Positions 42,354 to 50,929 of a DNA stretch of 64,000 nucleotides are shown piece after piece; position 1 is the first letter of the stretch; each line of letters opens with the position of its first letter. The notes beneath the pieces are model-generated. The model was not told the DNA's origin and ran no database searches. It worked only from the letters and a program-made list of their open reading frames with translations. Location: positions 62,001 through 126,000 of the forward strand of contig NZ_FYEA01000003.1 of assembly GCF_900187605.1 (NCBI RefSeq). The letters run 5' to 3'. Both the position numbers and the translations under genes were made by a program. This stretch comes from Pseudomonas sp. Irchel 3H7 (GTDB lineage Bacteria; Pseudomonadota; Gammaproteobacteria; Pseudomonadales; Pseudomonadaceae).

Positions 42354-43208
42354 TCAAGCCGCCGCCCACGCCTGCAAACTCAAATGCGCCTTCTCCCCCG
42401 GCGCCAGATGCAGACTGTCCGTCCCGCCCGCCGCCGCTTCCACGCACACGAACTCGGAAATCTCATCCCACGTCACGCCCAACAACGGCCGCGCTCCCGG
42501 ATGCCACACCACCGTGTCCGCGCTGTCTCCGGTATCGATGCACAACTCACGCTGCCAGGCGTGATCTTTCAACTGCAATTCGCCGTCGTGCTGGAACACC
42601 CGCTGACAGCCGCCATCCACTCGCAACTCACCTTCCTGCTGGCAAACCTGGCGATTCAACTGGTCATAACCCTGCGCTCCTTCGAGCCCAGACAGCGCTA
42701 TCTCACCGACATCGCCAATACGCCAGTAAGCGTGCAAAGCCTGGCTCAACTGGCACGGCATGTCGTCCTGATGCTCGGTGCTCAGGCGTAATTCCATGCG
42801 CTCCCCCAGATGCGCGTGCAGGTCGACCTGCCAGTCGCACAGCTGCAATTGCCAGTGCAGGCGCACGCCGTCTTCGGCGCTGCTGCTGTCGAGCAACTTC
42901 CAGTCGAGCAAGCGCGCCCAACCATGCGATGGCCAGGCGTTTTCGCTCGGATGACGGCCATACCACGGCCAGCACACCGGCACACCACCGCGAATGGCAC
43001 CCACGTGCGGCCACTTCGCCGCACACCACAACCACGGCTTTTGCCCACGCGGCTGAAAGTGCAGCAACTGCGCGCCCTGACGACTGAACACCGCCTGACA
43101 CAGCGGGTGATCGATCACCAACACGTCGCGCATCTGATAGCGCTCCCAGGCGAACACCGGTTGTTCACGCAGGGATTTGAAGAAGCGTTGTAGCGGATGC
43201 TCATGCAT
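42354..43208 (-). CDS. D-hexose-6-phosphate mutarotase (YeaD-like aldose 1-epimerase)
   Basis: 284 residues, galactose-mutarotase beta-sandwich. VIDHPLCQAVFSRQGAQLLHFQP, VGAIRGGVPVCWPWYGRHP and HGWARLLDWKLL carry the conserved H and R residues, and the late EFVCVEAA contains the catalytic glutamate. It interconverts anomers of glucose 6-phosphate (or glucose). Follows oprB but a terminator separates them, so expression may depend on read-through or its own promoter. ATG at 43208 chosen over an upstream TTG. Confidence 0.88.
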   Translation of the reverse strand: MHEHPLQRFFKSLREQPVFAWERYQMRDVLVIDHPLCQAVFSRQGAQLLHFQPRGQKPWLWCAAKWPHVGAIRGGVPVCWPWYGRHPSENAWPSHGWARLLDWKLLDSSSAEDGVRLHWQLQLCDWQVDLHAHLGERMELRLSTEHQDDMPCQLSQALHAYWRIGDVGEIALSGLEGAQGYDQLNRQVCQQEGELRVDGGCQRVFQHDGELQLKDHAWQRELCIDTGDSADTVVWHPGARPLLGVTWDEISEFVCVEAAAGGTDSLHLAPGEKAHLSLQAWAAA

Positions 43209-43253
43209 TGGCCACGGTTCCGAATTCAACTGTCACGGGGATTACTGCCCCTC

Positions 43254-43284
43254 AAAAAAAAGCGGACAGCCTTGGCTGTCCGCA
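43254..43284 (-). terminator. Terminator of oprB
   Basis: Minus strand GCGGACAGCC-aa-GGCTGTCCGC then TTTTTTTT: 10-bp stem and T8, 38 bases after the oprB stop. Confidence 0.9.
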
Positions 43285-43321
43285 AATATGCGCACATAGA
43301 GAGGAGCTTATCGCAGACGCG

Positions 43322-44671
43322 TCAGAACGTAGACTGAATTTTCAGGCCAGCGACCAAAGCGTTATCAACTTCATCCACACCACCCGGGTGAGTGATGTAC
43401 TGCAGGTTAGGACGTACGGTCAGCCAGTTGGTGACGTGGAAGCCGTAGTTGATCTCGTAGTTGTATTCGGTTTCGCGAATTGGCGAGAACACCGGATTGT
43501 CGTAGTCCGACACACCGTTGGAAGCGTTCAGCAGCTCGGCGTTTTTCTTCACGTCATCGTTGACGTGGATACGCGCCGCGCCGATACCGACGTCATCCTT
43601 CGGACGCGCGTCGAACGGGCCTTTGTAGACGAACATCACCGACTGGTAGTTGTCGATGAAGTTGGTGTCTTTGTCGTGGAACGTGGCGTTGGCCGCGATA
43701 TTCAGACCGCGAGAAGCATCACCGTTGTGGCTGGTGAGTTGCTGTTGCGCCACGAACCAGTAGCCGCTTTTGCTGCTGTGGGTTTTGTACGCGTCGCCAG
43801 TGGTGGCGGCGTCGAAACCGTTGACGTCTTCACGAACGTCGTCGGCATCGGCCGTGCTCTTGTAGTAACCGACGCGGTATTCGCCCGGCAGGCTGTTGAC
43901 CTTCGGCGACCAGACCAACTCAACCGGCAACACAGTACCTTTGGTGCCGCTGCCGCTGAGTTTGAAGCCGTTGCCGTGTTCCAGCTGCGACGGGTTCTGG
44001 TTGTACGCACCGATTTGCGCGTAGAGCTCGTCGTTGATGTTGTACTTCACACGGATCGCGGCCTGGCTGACCGGCCAGTTGTACCAGATGTTGGTTGCCC
44101 AGTTACCCACTTGCGAACCGCAGAACGCGAGGTTCTGGAAGTCGCACGGGAAGGTGTTGAAGTCTTCGCCTTCGCCGAAGTAACCGGCCTTGACGTCGAG
44201 TTTGTTGTCGAAGAACTGGTGCTGAATCCACAACTGGGTCAGACGCACCATGTGGCCACGACCGTAAACTTCTTGCGAGGAGCTCAAGGTGCCGGCACGC
44301 GGATCGCCAACGCGGTCGTTGGAGATGTTGTAACCGTTACGGTTGGTCAGCTGGATCTTCGCCTGGGTGTTATCCCAGCCCCAGAGCTTTTGCAGATCGA
44401 GTGCCACGCCCAGACCGAACTGGTCAGCGTAACGCGCGGTCTTGTCGTCGTTGTAGCCACCGTTCAGGTTGCCACCGACTTCCCCAACGTAGTCAGCCTT
44501 GATGTCGATACCCTGCTCGATCAGCTTGGTACGCTCGCCACCCCAGTCGCCGGTCATCCATTTCGAATCGGAACTGAAGGCATCCGCCGCCATGGCGTTA
44601 CCGGCCAGCACCAAGGCCGCCGCAGCCGACACTTGGCAGATCAACCGGGCATTGACGTGTTTCTTTTTCAT
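43322..44671 (-). CDS. oprB: Carbohydrate-selective porin OprB
   Basis: 449 residues with a signal peptide (LICQVSAAAALVLAGNAMA, cleaved after AMA). OprB-family 16-strand outer-membrane barrel: WMTGDWGGERTKLIEQGIDI, LTQLWIQHQFFDNKLDVKAG and C-terminal LVAGLKIQSTF ending in phenylalanine for BAM recognition. Lets glucose and other sugars into the periplasm for GtsA. Leader mRNA has AAUAACAAUAA next to the CGAGGA ribosome site, a candidate Crc/Hfq target. Downstream of gtsD with a family C repeat between. Confidence 0.95.
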   Translation of the reverse strand: MKKKHVNARLICQVSAAAALVLAGNAMAADAFSSDSKWMTGDWGGERTKLIEQGIDIKADYVGEVGGNLNGGYNDDKTARYADQFGLGVALDLQKLWGWDNTQAKIQLTNRNGYNISNDRVGDPRAGTLSSSQEVYGRGHMVRLTQLWIQHQFFDNKLDVKAGYFGEGEDFNTFPCDFQNLAFCGSQVGNWATNIWYNWPVSQAAIRVKYNINDELYAQIGAYNQNPSQLEHGNGFKLSGSGTKGTVLPVELVWSPKVNSLPGEYRVGYYKSTADADDVREDVNGFDAATTGDAYKTHSSKSGYWFVAQQQLTSHNGDASRGLNIAANATFHDKDTNFIDNYQSVMFVYKGPFDARPKDDVGIGAARIHVNDDVKKNAELLNASNGVSDYDNPVFSPIRETEYNYEINYGFHVTNWLTVRPNLQYITHPGGVDEVDNALVAGLKIQSTF

Positions 44672-44687
44672 CCCTACATCCTCGTCT

Positions 44688-44698
44688 TTATTGTTATT
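44688..44698 (-). promoter_or_regulatory. Candidate Hfq/Crc motif in the oprB leader
   Basis: mRNA AAUAACAAUAA just upstream of GACGAGGA, fitting the AAnAAnAA catabolite-repression pattern. Confidence 0.4.
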
Positions 44699-44780
44699 AA
44701 CTGTTTTTATCTAACGCGGTTTACATAAATTGCGATGGATTACAGGCAATCCACCGCGTGCTCCTTTTGGAATCCAATCC

Positions 44781-44871
44781 CTGTGGGAGCTGGCTTGCCA
44801 GCGATGGCGGTGCTTCAGGCGACATCCATGTTGGATGTGCCGGCCTCATCGCTGGCAAGCCAGCTCCCACA
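44781..44871. repeat. Intergenic inverted repeat, family C, within the gts-oprB operon
   Basis: ctgtgggagctggcttgcca ... tggcaagccagctcccaca, between gtsD (stop 44895) and oprB (start 44671). Confidence 0.88.
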
Positions 44872-44894
44872 TGACCGCATTCCAGCATTGATCT

Positions 44895-46055
44895 TCAGCG
44901 GCCTTTGAATTGCGCCACGTTCGCAGACCGCGCATCGGTCTGTGGTTGGCCGGCATTGCCGAGGCGCTCACCGGTCTTGGCATCGAACAACAACACTTTC
45001 GACGGATCGAATTGCAGCGTCAGGTTCTCGCCCACCTGCGGTGCCACGTCCGGCGCCAGACGGCAGCAGACTTTGGTTTCATTGAGGTTGACGAATACCA
45101 GCGTGTCCGGGCCGGTCGGCTCAGTCACCTGCACTTCGGCACGAATGCTTGGCAGGCCATTGCCCTCGCCGTTCGCCAACACGATTTGCTCCGGGCGCAG
45201 GCCGAGGATCACTTCGCGATCTTCGAGCCCGGCGTCCTGCATGCTCATCGGCAGCTCGCAACGCGCCTGACCGCTGTCGAGCAGCGCCAGCAGACGACCG
45301 TCCTTGCGTTGCAGACGCAGCGGAATGAAGTTCATCGGCGGTGAACCGATGAAACTCGCGACGAACAGGTTGGCCGGGTCGTTGTAGATCTCTTTTGGCG
45401 TGCCGAACTGCTGAATGATGCCGTCCTTCATCACCGCAACCTTGTCGCCCAGGGTCATCGCTTCGATCTGGTCGTGGGTTACGTAGACCGTGGTGGTTTT
45501 CAGGCGCTGGTGCATCAGTTTCATTTCGGTGCGCATCTCGACGCGCAGCTTGGCGTCGAGGTTGGACAGCGGTTCGTCGAACAGATAAATCTTTGGTCGA
45601 CGTGCCAGTGCACGGCCCATCGCCACACGCTGTTGCTGACCACCGGAAAGCTGACCCGGCTTGCGATTGAGCAAGTGTTCGATCTGCAGCAGTTTGGCCA
45701 CGCGCGCGACTTCTTCATCGATCGCCGACTGCGGCATCTTGCGAATCTTCAGACCGAACTCAATGTTCTCGCGCACGCTCATGGTCGGGTACAGCGCGTA
45801 GGACTGGAACACCATGGCGATGTCGCGATCCTTCGGGCTCATGCCGCTGACGTCTTGATCACCGATCATGATCGCGCCGCCGGTGATGGTTTCCAGACCG
45901 GCGATGCAGTTCATCAAGGTCGATTTGCCGCAGCCCGACGGGCCGACGAGGATCAGGAACTCACCGTCCTTGATCGACAGTTCAATGTTCTTCAGGGTGT
46001 CCGGCAGGCCGGCACCGTAGGTCTTGTTGACGTTGCGAAGTTCGAGCGTTGCCAT
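44895..46055 (-). CDS. gtsD: Glucose ABC transporter ATPase GtsD
   Basis: 386 residues, MalK/UgpC-type ATPase. Walker A GPSGCGKST (38-46), signature LSGGQ (136-140), Walker B IYLFDEP (156-162), H-loop H194, then a C-terminal TOBE domain (about 235-360). Energises import of glucose through GtsB-GtsC. Two bases separate it from gtsC. Confidence 0.94.
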   Translation of the reverse strand: MATLELRNVNKTYGAGLPDTLKNIELSIKDGEFLILVGPSGCGKSTLMNCIAGLETITGGAIMIGDQDVSGMSPKDRDIAMVFQSYALYPTMSVRENIEFGLKIRKMPQSAIDEEVARVAKLLQIEHLLNRKPGQLSGGQQQRVAMGRALARRPKIYLFDEPLSNLDAKLRVEMRTEMKLMHQRLKTTTVYVTHDQIEAMTLGDKVAVMKDGIIQQFGTPKEIYNDPANLFVASFIGSPPMNFIPLRLQRKDGRLLALLDSGQARCELPMSMQDAGLEDREVILGLRPEQIVLANGEGNGLPSIRAEVQVTEPTGPDTLVFVNLNETKVCCRLAPDVAPQVGENLTLQFDPSKVLLFDAKTGERLGNAGQPQTDARSANVAQFKGR

Positions 46056-46057
46056 GA

Positions 46058-46903
46058 TTACCCCTTGACTGCGCCGGCCGTCAGCCCGCGCACGAAATAC
46101 TTGCCTGCGACCACATAGACCAGCAGGGTCGGCAGGCCGGCGATCATCGCCGCTGCCATATCAACGTTGTATTCCTTGGCGCCGGTGCTGGTGTTGACCA
46201 GGTTGTTCAGCGCTACCGTAATCGGCTGCGAATCACCACTGGAGAACACCACACCAAACAGGAAGTCGTTCCAGATCTGGGTGAACTGCCAGATCAGGCA
46301 AACCATGATGATCGGCGTCGACATCGGCAGAATGATCCGCCGGAAAATCGTGAAGAAACCCGCGCCGTCCAGACGTGCAGCTTTCACCAGCGCATCCGGA
46401 ATGCTCACGTAGTAGTTACGGAAGAACAGCGTGGTGAACGCCAGACCGTAAACCACATGGATAAACACCAAGCCAGTGGTGGTGCTTGCCAGGCCCATTT
46501 TGCCGAGGGTGAACGAGGCTGGCAGCAGCACGGTCTGGAATGGCAGGAAGCAGCCGAACAACAGCAGACCGAAGAACAGCTGCGAACCACGGAAGCGCCA
46601 GAACGACAGCACGTAACCGTTCAACGCACCGATGGCGGTGGAGATGATCACGGCCGGAACGGTGATCTTGATCGAGTTCCAGAAGTAACCGTCAACCGTG
46701 GCCCAGGCCTTGACCCAGCCGATGCCGCTGACCACGGTCGGCCAGCTCAGCAGGTTGCCGGTGCTGATGTCTTCCGGAGTCTTGAAGCTGGTCAGCAACA
46801 TGACCACCAGCGGCACCAGATAAAGCAGTACGGCGAGGATCAGTACCGCGTAGATCGCGATGCGACTCAGGCTGATAGCAGGTTTGGCAGCGAGACTAGT
46901 CAT
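46058..46903 (-). CDS. gtsC: Glucose ABC transporter permease GtsC
   Basis: 281 residues, six helices, MalG-type. The EAA loop is YVSIPDALVKAARLDGAGFFTIFRRIILP. Overlaps gtsB by 8 bases and is followed immediately by gtsD. Inner-membrane channel half for glucose import. Confidence 0.94.
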   Translation of the reverse strand: MTSLAAKPAISLSRIAIYAVLILAVLLYLVPLVVMLLTSFKTPEDISTGNLLSWPTVVSGIGWVKAWATVDGYFWNSIKITVPAVIISTAIGALNGYVLSFWRFRGSQLFFGLLLFGCFLPFQTVLLPASFTLGKMGLASTTTGLVFIHVVYGLAFTTLFFRNYYVSIPDALVKAARLDGAGFFTIFRRIILPMSTPIIMVCLIWQFTQIWNDFLFGVVFSSGDSQPITVALNNLVNTSTGAKEYNVDMAAAMIAGLPTLLVYVVAGKYFVRGLTAGAVKG

Positions 46904-47804
46904 TGCGCTTGGTCCTCAGCTCGGAATACAGGTAAGGCACGATGATCGCGAGGATCGCACCGAGCATCAGAATCGCACTGGCCGAGCCCATGCCCATCTG
47001 GCCGCGACTGAAGGTGAAGGAATACATGAACATCGCGGGCAGGTCGGAGGAGTAACCCGGGCCGCCGGCAGTCATCGCCGCGACCAGGTCGAAGCTCTTG
47101 ATCGCGATGTGCGCCAGAATCATCACCGCACTGAAGAACACCGGACGCAGGCTTGGCAGCACCACTTTCCAGTAGATCGTCGGCATGCTCGCGCCATCGA
47201 TCTGCGCGGCACGGATGATCGATTGATCAACACCACGCAGGCCGGCAAGGAACATCGCCATGATGAAGCCCGAGGCTTGCCACACAGCGGCGATCACCAA
47301 GCAGTAAACCACGCGATCGGGGTCAATCAGCCAGTCGAGACGGAAGCCTTCCCAGCCCCAGTCACGCAACAATTTGTCCAGGCCCATGCCCGGGTTGAGC
47401 AGCCATTTCCACGCGGTACCGGTGACGATCATCGAGAGCGCCATCGGGTACAGGTAAATGGTGCGGATAAAGCCTTCGCGACGGATGCGCTGATCGAGGA
47501 ACACCGCCAGCAGCACGCCGATCACCAGGGTGATGCCGATGAACATACCGCCGAACACCGCGAGGTTTTTGCTCGCGACCCACCAGCGGTCGTTGTCGAA
47601 CAACCGCGCGTATTGCGCCAGACCGGCCCACTTGTAGTTGGGCAGGAAAGTCGAGGTGGTGAACGACAGCACGAACGTCCACAGGATGTAGCCATAGAAG
47701 CCCACCAGCACGATGAACATGCTCGGCGCCAGCACCAGTTTGGGTAGCCAGCGTTGCAATGCATCGAACGGCGAGGCCTTGCTGAACACAGCAACAGAAC
47801 TCAT
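46896..47804 (-). CDS. gtsB: Glucose ABC transporter permease GtsB
   Basis: 302 residues, MalF-type permease. EAA loop LRGVDQSIIRAAQIDGASMPTIYWKVVLPSL. First 80 residues include helix 1 (VLAPSMFIVLVGFYGYILWT). Separated from gtsA by 150 bases that hold a family A repeat, which may let the binding protein be made in excess. Confidence 0.94.
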   Translation of the reverse strand: MSSVAVFSKASPFDALQRWLPKLVLAPSMFIVLVGFYGYILWTFVLSFTTSTFLPNYKWAGLAQYARLFDNDRWWVASKNLAVFGGMFIGITLVIGVLLAVFLDQRIRREGFIRTIYLYPMALSMIVTGTAWKWLLNPGMGLDKLLRDWGWEGFRLDWLIDPDRVVYCLVIAAVWQASGFIMAMFLAGLRGVDQSIIRAAQIDGASMPTIYWKVVLPSLRPVFFSAVMILAHIAIKSFDLVAAMTAGGPGYSSDLPAMFMYSFTFSRGQMGMGSASAILMLGAILAIIVPYLYSELRTKRND

Positions 47805-47853
47805 GGGGAAATCCAGTACGAGAGAAAAGGACTACTTGGGCAACTCGCCCCCT

Positions 47854-47942
47854 TGTAGGAGTGAGCCTGCTCGCGATTGCGGTGTGTCAGTTGATAAATC
47901 TGTTACCTGACCAACTGCTATCGCGAGCAGGCTCACTCCTAC
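47854..47942. repeat. Intergenic inverted repeat, family A, between gtsA and gtsB
   Basis: tgtaggagtgagcctgctcg ... cgagcaggctcactcctac. It sits 12 bases after the gtsA stop. Confidence 0.9.
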
Positions 47943-47954
47943 CGGGGCCAAGCA

Positions 47955-49256
47955 TTACTTGGCGGACTTGATCGCAGCGCCGAGTTTCTTGGCAGTGTCG
48001 GCCGGGTCGGCTTTCGGGTCGTTGATGTAGTTGGTCACGACATCAAAGAACGCGCCTTGCACGGCCAGCGTGGTCGCCATGTTGTGCGCCATGCTTGGCT
48101 GCAGGCCGCCGGACTTGGCGTCCGCGAGGAAGTCCTTGGCAGCAGTCTGTGCGCAGGAGTCGAAGCCGAGCTTGTCCATGTTGTTCAACATGTCGTTGCG
48201 AACCGGGATCGAGCCTTTGTTGATGCTGAAGACTTTCTGGAAGTTTTCACCCAGCACGACTTTGGCGATGTCCTGCTGACCGGCCGCAGTGCCGGCGTCT
48301 TTCTGCTTGAACACGGCCAACGAGTCGATGTTGTAGGTGAACGCCTTGTCGGTGCCCGGGAAAGCTACGCACTCGTAGTCTTTGCCCGCGACTTTCTTCG
48401 CGGCGGTCCATTCGGACTTGGCCCAGTCACCCATGATCTGCATGCCGGCCTTGCCGTTGATGACCTTGGCCGCTTCCAGGTTCCAGTCCTGACCTTTGCC
48501 GTCGGCGTCCATGTAGGTCGCGACTTTCTTCAGCTCGGTCAGCGCCTTGACCATTTCCGGGCCAGTCAGCGCGGCGTTGTCCAGGTCAACCAAGGCTTTC
48601 TTGTAACCATCGACACCCATGACCGAAAGCACTACAGCTTCGAACACGGTGCTGTCCTGCCAAGGCTGACCGCCGTGAGCCAGCGGAATGAAGCCCGCAG
48701 CCTTGAGCTTGTCGCCAGCGGCATAGAATTCTTCGAGGGTGGTCGGGTTCTTGGTGATCCCGGCTTTCTTGAACACTTCCGGGTTGATCCACAGCCAGTT
48801 CACGCGGTGAATATTCACCGGCACGGCCACGTAATCACCGTCGTACTTCACGGTATCGGAGACTTTCTTGTCGAGCAGGCTGTCCCACTTTTCCGACTTG
48901 GCGACGTCTTTCAAAACGTCGGTGTCGAGCAGGCCAGTGGATGCCCATTCCTGGATGTCCGGGCCTTTGATCTGGGCAACGCCAGGCGGGTTGCCAGCGA
49001 CTGCGCGGCTTTTCAGCACGGTCATGGCAGTCGCACCGCCACCACCGGCGACAGCGCCGTCTTTCCAGGTGAAACCGTCTTTTTCGACTTGGGCCTTGAG
49101 CACATCAACGGCAGCTTTTTCGCCACCGGACGTCCACCAGTGCACGACTTCGACCGAACCTTTGGATTCGGCAGCGGAAACACTGAGAGGCAGAATTGCG
49201 AGCGGGAACAGGGAGGCGACAGAAATGACAGTAGCGAGGCGAGAAATCGCATTCAT
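47955..49256 (-). CDS. gtsA: Periplasmic glucose-binding protein GtsA
   Basis: 433 residues. Signal peptide [20 protein letters not shown] cleaved near VSA-AES. SBP family 1 with [61 protein letters not shown]. Delivers glucose to GtsBCD. AAAGG precedes the ATG at 49256. Leader mRNA AUAACAACAAGAAAGG is a Crc/Hfq-like site. Confidence 0.94.
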   Translation of the reverse strand: MNAISRLATVISVASLFPLAILPLSVSAAESKGSVEVVHWWTSGGEKAAVDVLKAQVEKDGFTWKDGAVAGGGGATAMTVLKSRAVAGNPPGVAQIKGPDIQEWASTGLLDTDVLKDVAKSEKWDSLLDKKVSDTVKYDGDYVAVPVNIHRVNWLWINPEVFKKAGITKNPTTLEEFYAAGDKLKAAGFIPLAHGGQPWQDSTVFEAVVLSVMGVDGYKKALVDLDNAALTGPEMVKALTELKKVATYMDADGKGQDWNLEAAKVINGKAGMQIMGDWAKSEWTAAKKVAGKDYECVAFPGTDKAFTYNIDSLAVFKQKDAGTAAGQQDIAKVVLGENFQKVFSINKGSIPVRNDMLNNMDKLGFDSCAQTAAKDFLADAKSGGLQPSMAHNMATTLAVQGAFFDVVTNYINDPKADPADTAKKLGAAIKSAK

Positions 49257-49266
49257 CTGAGATGTA

Positions 49267-49282
49267 CCTTTCTTGTTGTTAT
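49267..49282 (-). promoter_or_regulatory. Candidate Hfq/Crc motif over the gtsA ribosome site
   Basis: mRNA AUAACAACAAGAAAGG combines an AACAACAA motif with the AAAGG ribosome site, 10 bases before the ATG. Confidence 0.45.
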
Positions 49283-49374
49283 GCATGCAAGTCTGGTGCT
49301 TGCGCTGCACAGGAGTTTAAACAGGACGTTTCCCTTCGCAGGTAACGAAGGGACGCGCGAATGTCACCACATGG

Positions 49375-50634
49375 TTACACAGGACTGCTCTGGGATAACT
49401 GTGCCAGCGCGGTCGCCATACTGGGCGACAAGGGTAGACGAGGGATCAGCACCGCTTGCCAGGCATGATACAGATCGGGTTTGCCCGGCCAGATATCGGC
49501 ACTTGGGATGTTTTGCGGATTGAGTTCGTGGTGCCAACTGCCGTCGCAACGGTCGATGAAATTCATCTCGCAGAATTCCCAGAACAGCCGGTACCAGCTT
49601 TCGTATTGCGCATCGCCGGTGCGTTTGAGCAAGGCACTGGCGGCGGCGCTGGCTTCGGCGTGGGTCCAGTGCAAGCGGTGGCGGACCACGGCTTTGTTGT
49701 CCCAGTCGAGGGTGTAGACGATGCCTGGCAGACCATCGACGTCCCAACCGTTGCGGCAATTGTTCTCGAACAGTTTTTGCGCATCGGTGGCGAGCCAACC
49801 GGGCGTGAGCATACCGGCCTGCACCCGCGCGGCTTCGAGATGGAGCAACAGCCGCGCCCACTCGAAACCGTGACCCGGCGTGGTGCCGTAGGGGCGGAAA
49901 CCGTCAGCAGGATTGTCGAGGTTGTAGTCACGCAGTGGTTGCCAGTCGCGGTCAAAATGCTCGATGACCATGTAACCGTTGCCGGCAGCGTGACCGTGGA
50001 TCACCCGCTCGACGATGCGTTGCGCGCGCACCAGCCAGCGCGGATCTTCAGTGACATCGGCCAGCGCGAGGAACGCTTCGGTCGCGTGCATGTTGCTGTT
50101 GGCGCCGCGATAGGCTTCTTCTTCGCTCCAGTCACGATTGAAGAATTCGCGCATGGCGCCCTCTTCCTCGCTCCAGAAATACGTGTCGATGATGTCGATG
50201 GCATCATCCAGCAACGCTTGGGCGCCGGGACGCTGTGCGACCACCGCAGAGCTGGCCGCAAGCGCAACGAAGGCATGCAGGTAGGCGTTCTTGCCGGTGT
50301 TGTCATCGCGGTGTTCGGCGACCGCGAACCAGCCGCCATGCAACGCATCACGCAATGGTCCGCGCAGGGCGGCGATGCCGTGATCGACCAGCTCGGCAAA
50401 ACCCGGCAAGCCCTGAATGTGGGCCATGGCGAAGCTGTGGGTCATGCGCGCGGTGTTCATGGTTTCGGCTTGCGCGTTCGCTGGCAGACGGCCGCGTCCG
50501 TCGAGGTTGCCGAAGCCTTCGGGCAGTTTTGATGCCTTGGCGAAATCCAGCAGACGCAGGCCTTCGGCGGCGAGCCATTGCTGGTGCGCAGGGGCGTTCA
50601 GCCAACTGCTGAAGCCGGGTTGGAAGAGATCCAT
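49375..50634 (-). CDS. AGE-family sugar isomerase (D-mannose isomerase-like)
   Basis: 419 residues, (alpha/alpha)6 barrel. MNTARMTHSFAMAHIQGLPG, HGGWFAVAEHRDDNTGKNAYLHAFVALA, GANSNMHATEAFLALADVTEDPRWL and PGHGFEWARLLLHLE place the catalytic histidines and arginine of the mannose isomerase/YihS group. It probably converts mannose to fructose. It lies between gltS and gtsA, all on the minus strand, so it joins the glucose regulon. mRNA AUAACAACAAAAAAGG lies before the ATG. Glucosamine epimerase activity is less likely. Confidence 0.85.
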   Translation of the reverse strand: MDLFQPGFSSWLNAPAHQQWLAAEGLRLLDFAKASKLPEGFGNLDGRGRLPANAQAETMNTARMTHSFAMAHIQGLPGFAELVDHGIAALRGPLRDALHGGWFAVAEHRDDNTGKNAYLHAFVALAASSAVVAQRPGAQALLDDAIDIIDTYFWSEEEGAMREFFNRDWSEEEAYRGANSNMHATEAFLALADVTEDPRWLVRAQRIVERVIHGHAAGNGYMVIEHFDRDWQPLRDYNLDNPADGFRPYGTTPGHGFEWARLLLHLEAARVQAGMLTPGWLATDAQKLFENNCRNGWDVDGLPGIVYTLDWDNKAVVRHRLHWTHAEASAAASALLKRTGDAQYESWYRLFWEFCEMNFIDRCDGSWHHELNPQNIPSADIWPGKPDLYHAWQAVLIPRLPLSPSMATALAQLSQSSPV

Positions 50635-50640
50635 GGGGGG

Positions 50641-50656
50641 CCTTTTTTGTTGTTAT
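50641..50656 (-). promoter_or_regulatory. Candidate Hfq/Crc motif before the isomerase gene
   Basis: mRNA CAUAACAACAAAAAAGG, AACAACAA overlapping the AAGG ribosome site; ATG at 50634. Confidence 0.45.
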
Positions 50657-50740
50657 GACTGCGGGGAGTCTAAACAACGGGTCGGGGTGGGCTTGTAACG
50701 AAGGGGGCGGGGTTTGTCACCAGATCGTGACAAAGAGCGG

Positions 50741-50917
50741 CCCTCACCCCAGCCCTCTCCCAGAGGTAGAGGGGGCCGATCGCAGGATGCTGAAGAGTTG
50801 CGCCGACCTGAAAGAGCTGTACCGAATCCATAATCGACTCAATGCATCAGGTCGGCGCAATTCGAATGAAGAACGCGGTCAGTCCCCTCTCCCTCTGGGA
50901 GAGGGCTAGGGTGAGGG
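50741..50917. repeat. Long MITE-like inverted repeat, family E
   Basis: ccctcaccccagccctctcc ... gggagagggctagggtgagg; interior with gccgatcgcaggatgctgaa, cgacctgaaagagctg and cataatcgactcaatg. It is 13 bases from the gltS stop. Confidence 0.83.
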
Positions 50918-50929
50918 AAAGCTTTTGAC

